Source of the DNA: UBA1181 sp963631545
GTDB lineage: Bacteria > Bacteroidota > Bacteroidia > Bacteroidales > Paludibacteraceae
Direction: 5' to 3'
Length of the DNA: 64,000 nt
Assembly (NCBI GenBank): GCA_963631545.1
Contig: CAVGRN010000004.1
Coordinates: 16,387 to 80,386 of the forward strand
This document shows, one piece after another, positions 62,100-64,000 of this stretch (positions are counted from its first letter, which is position 1; each line of letters starts with the position of its first letter). The position numbers were made by a program, and so were the translations under genes. Below the pieces are notes generated by a model that ran no database searches, was not told the origin of the DNA, and was given only the letters and a program-made list of their open reading frames with translations.

Positions 62100-62833
62100 A
62101 AGAGCAATTTTGTAAGCATTATGTTAAACAAAAGAATCAGCACACTGCTATGCACCACGGCATCCGTGCTGGCCTTGCCCACCTCCAACGCGCCGCCATG
62201 CACGGTGTAGCCGTAGAACGACGAAACAGAGGCGATGATAAAGGCGAAAACAAGACTCTTAATGATGGAATACGGCACGTAGTAAGGTATGAAAGCATAC
62301 TGGATGCCTGCGATATAGTCTGTCACCGTAATCATATCCGTGAAGACTCCAACGCAATATCCACCGATGATGCCCACAAACATACTCGTCAGCACCAAAA
62401 ACGGAATGACACTCACAAAAGCAGTGATTTTCGGCAGAATCAAATAATTGGCAGAGTTCACGCCCATAATGTCCAACGCATCAATCTGCTCGGTGATGCG
62501 CATAGTGCCAATCTCCGAGGCGATGTTCGACCCCACCTTCCCGGCAAGAATAAGGCAAAGGATGGACGATGAGAACTCGAGCAGCAGCGTGTCGCGCGTG
62601 GCAAGACCAATCAGCGTGTTGGGCAGCACGGGGTTCTCCATATTGTTAATCATTTGGATGGTAATCACCGCACCGATGAAGACGGAGATGATAAGCACGA
62701 TACCCAACGAGTCGAGTCCCTGTTTTTTCAACTCCTCCGAATAGCGACGCAGGAAGATGTTCCAACGGTCGGGCTTGGCGAAAGCGCGGTACATCAAGTA
62801 GGCATACGCGCCGATTTTTTCAATAGGATTCAT
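62096..62833 (-). CDS. mlaE: MlaE-type lipid ABC permease
   Basis: Membrane subunit of the Mla phospholipid ABC transporter. 245 residues with several hydrophobic helices and the MlaE family blocks ISVFIGAVITIQMINNM, TRDTLLLEFSSSILCLILAGK, GSNIASEIGTMRITEQIDAL (the coupling-helix region) and PYYVPYSIIKSLVFAFIIAS. Starts 12 bases after the YwqK-like gene and overlaps mlaF. Confidence 0.94.
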   Translation of the reverse strand: MNPIEKIGAYAYLMYRAFAKPDRWNIFLRRYSEELKKQGLDSLGIVLIISVFIGAVITIQMINNMENPVLPNTLIGLATRDTLLLEFSSSILCLILAGKVGSNIASEIGTMRITEQIDALDIMGVNSANYLILPKITAFVSVIPFLVLTSMFVGIIGGYCVGVFTDMITVTDYIAGIQYAFIPYYVPYSIIKSLVFAFIIASVSSFYGYTVHGGALEVGKASTDAVVHSSVLILLFNIMLTKLLL

Positions 62834-62845
62834 TTTTCTCTACTG

Positions 62846-63604
62846 TCAAAATTGTTTGTCAGGCTCGGGGATTTTTCCTTTGTTCTCCTCGTTTTTGTCA
62901 AACGATTCGGAATATTCCTTCTTCAACTCTTTATCGTTGAGCAGCACGCCGTCTTTATACTTCAACACATCGGTCTGCACGCCTTTATCGTCTTTCAAAA
63001 TCCAGTCGCCATCGCGCTTTCCATCTTTGTAGACGCCCTCCACTACGGGGAAGTCGTGTCCTTCGTACAGTTTGTAACTGCCGTGCTCCACACCTTTCTT
63101 GTAAGAGGATTCAGAGTAACGCTTGCCGTCTTGTAAAAAGCGTTTGCGCATACCGTCGATGGTGTCGCGCACGTAGGGAATCTCCTCGATCAACGCGCCC
63201 TCTTGGGTGTAGACCTTCGATGTGCCGTTTTTCTGACCATTGTTGTAGACTTCAAGGAGGGAGAGTTTCCCCTCGACATAGTAAGTCCACTCCGCCTCTT
63301 TTTTCTTGTTCAAGTATGTTCCCTTGACGGAGATGGTTTTGCCATCCTCTTCATAGATAACGATTTGCGAACGTTCTGGGGTTTCGTAGGTCTGCACAGA
63401 CTTCAACGCACCCGACTCGTAGTAGCGTTTGAAAACGCCCGTCGGCTTGTCGTCCACAAACTTACCTTCATACATTACCTGACCGTTCTCATACGTTTTT
63501 TTCCACTCGCCCTGCTTCCGTCCCTTCCTGTCCGTCTGATTCAACGCACAAAGCACAGAAAAAGAGAAGAGACCGCAAAGGAGCAATAGATATTTTTTCC
63601 TCAT
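62846..63604 (-). CDS. MORN-type (YwqK-like) repeat protein, exported
   Basis: 252 residues from the ATG at 63604 (a TTG five codons earlier is unnecessary). Signal peptide MRKKYLLLLCGLFSFSVLCA. The mature part is built from MORN_2-type repeats (GEWKKTYENGQVMYEGKFVD, GVFKRYYESGALKSVQTY, AEWTYYVEGKLSLLEVYN, GSYKLYEGHDFPVVEGVYK, GDWILKDDKGVQTDVLKY). Families with these repeats are labelled YwqK antitoxin in databases, but a periplasmic or surface protein here argues against that role. First gene of the eight-gene run. Confidence 0.85.
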   Translation of the reverse strand: MRKKYLLLLCGLFSFSVLCALNQTDRKGRKQGEWKKTYENGQVMYEGKFVDDKPTGVFKRYYESGALKSVQTYETPERSQIVIYEEDGKTISVKGTYLNKKKEAEWTYYVEGKLSLLEVYNNGQKNGTSKVYTQEGALIEEIPYVRDTIDGMRKRFLQDGKRYSESSYKKGVEHGSYKLYEGHDFPVVEGVYKDGKRDGDWILKDDKGVQTDVLKYKDGVLLNDKELKKEYSESFDKNEENKGKIPEPDKQF

Positions 63605-63635
63605 AACACTATTCTTCAACTCGATTCAATTCTCG

Positions 63636-63643
63636 CAAAAATA
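63636..63643 (-). promoter_or_regulatory. Putative -7 promoter element of the YwqK-mla-mutL run
   Basis: On the minus strand TATTTTTG, an exact TAnnTTTG match, 32 bases before the start at 63604. Confidence 0.55.
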
Positions 63644-63909
63644 CAATAAAAGCGGTGATTCGCAAAAAAGAAGTTTCAACAAGGATTTTTCGGGCGGGTG
63701 TAATCGCAGCCAGTTAGCGGAGGAAACATAAAACATGCGGAGAAACTGCGCATTTGGCAAAAAATTTTCATGCCTTGGGCATTCCAGGATAGTATGTAAA
63801 TGAAAGAGCCAATTCTTTAGGGCAGAATGGTTCTGATTTCAGCCCCAAACGGAAAAGTTGAAGCAAGAAATTTTCAACCGATAAAATTGCAAAACAGTCT
63901 GCCGCTTAT
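63644..63909. other. Intergenic region between divergent genes
   Basis: About 265 bases in the longest gene-free stretch of the window (63605-63955). AT-rich, with no credible coding frame, hairpin with T tract, or RNA gene seen; only the two promoter boxes at its ends. Confidence 0.5.
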
Positions 63910-63917
63910 TACATTTG
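63910..63917 (+). promoter_or_regulatory. Putative -7 promoter element of the gene at the right edge
   Basis: TACATTTG, exact TAnnTTTG match, with ATTG about 20 bases upstream, 39 bases before the ATG at 63956. Confidence 0.5.
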
Positions 63918-63955
63918 CGCATGTTTTGTTGGCAACCATTAAAAACGATAAGATT

Positions 63956-64000
63956 ATGAAGGTAACAATAGCAAATCCCATTTACGACACAGTCTTCAAG
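63956..64000 (+). CDS. Start of a gene cut by the window edge; possibly a PD-(D/E)XK nuclease-family protein
   Basis: Only 15 residues, MKVTIANPIYDTVFK, are visible. This opening (IANPIYDxVFK) is one I associate with Bacteroidetes PD-(D/E)XK nuclease / Rpn-type putative transposase proteins, which usually continue with a YLMEDERIAK-like segment. With so little sequence this is a suggestion. Confidence 0.5.
   Translation, partial: MKVTIANPIYDTVFK

Noticed and set aside
62846..63604. YwqK-like protein as a toxin-antitoxin component
   Set aside because: It has a signal peptide, there is no toxin-like partner next to it, and the name comes only from the repeat type.
1..64000. tRNA, rRNA, riboswitch or intact insertion sequence
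   Set aside because: Intergenic regions were read for cloverleaf ends, long conserved RNA blocks and terminal inverted repeats with transposase frames; none was found. Short or unusual RNAs could be missed without covariance searches.

Overview
The window is chromosomal DNA from a member of the Bacteroidota, most likely order Bacteroidales. The signs are proteins carrying type IX secretion (T9SS) C-terminal signals of both classes, a PorP/SprF-family protein, a prolyl-tRNA synthetase of the short archaeal/eukaryotic-like type, a zinc-free type B ribosomal protein L31, a DUF4924-like protein, and repeated upstream boxes matching the Bacteroidales -7 promoter element TAnnTTTG. Genus and species cannot be told from the sequence alone. 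No rRNA, tRNA, CRISPR array, prophage or intact insertion sequence was seen.

Layout. 1-8750 is housekeeping: coaD (cut by the left edge), a small lipoprotein and a cyclophilin; rpmE2, nadK and fmt; an ECF sigma factor meeting recQ tail to tail; and recJ. 8973-18186 runs rightward: a ClC channel with CBS domains, then a compact run purT-lysC-lysA-glycosyltransferase-mazG and proS. 18260-45480 is the remarkable part: a predicted outer-membrane barrel, an OmpA-family protein, a PorP/SprF-family protein and then a single 24,240-bp reading frame encoding 8079 residues. That protein has a signal peptide, a distinctive N-terminal domain with a cysteine cluster, about 90 tandem Ig-like modules each with one conserved cysteine pair, and a type B T9SS C-terminal domain. 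45595-48872 holds mutS2 and a small outer-membrane barrel. From 49059 to 63604 all genes are leftward: tolC-like, a dolichol-phosphate-mannose-synthase-like glycosyltransferase with pyrC, a secreted double GH26 mannanase, class I fumarase, and an eight-gene run (YwqK-like, mlaE, mlaF, small membrane protein, mutL, S4-domain protein, WG-repeat protein, DUF4924-like). A rightward gene starts at 63956 and is cut by the right edge.

How it works together. The 18260-45480 block looks like a self-contained surface-adhesin cassette of the kind known from the SprB/SprF gliding adhesin of Flavobacterium: the PorP/SprF and OmpA-family proteins are probably the dedicated outer-membrane partners of the giant protein, exported by a T9SS core encoded elsewhere. 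The main new observation is that the Ig-like array is not a simple monotonic repeat: over at least its C-terminal half the modules fall into three alternating classes (A-B-C, about 690 bp per cycle), suggesting growth by duplication of three-module units. Candidate O-glycosylation triplets are also dense in that half. The other secreted enzyme here, the double mannanase, uses a type A sorting domain, so both sorting classes occur within the window.
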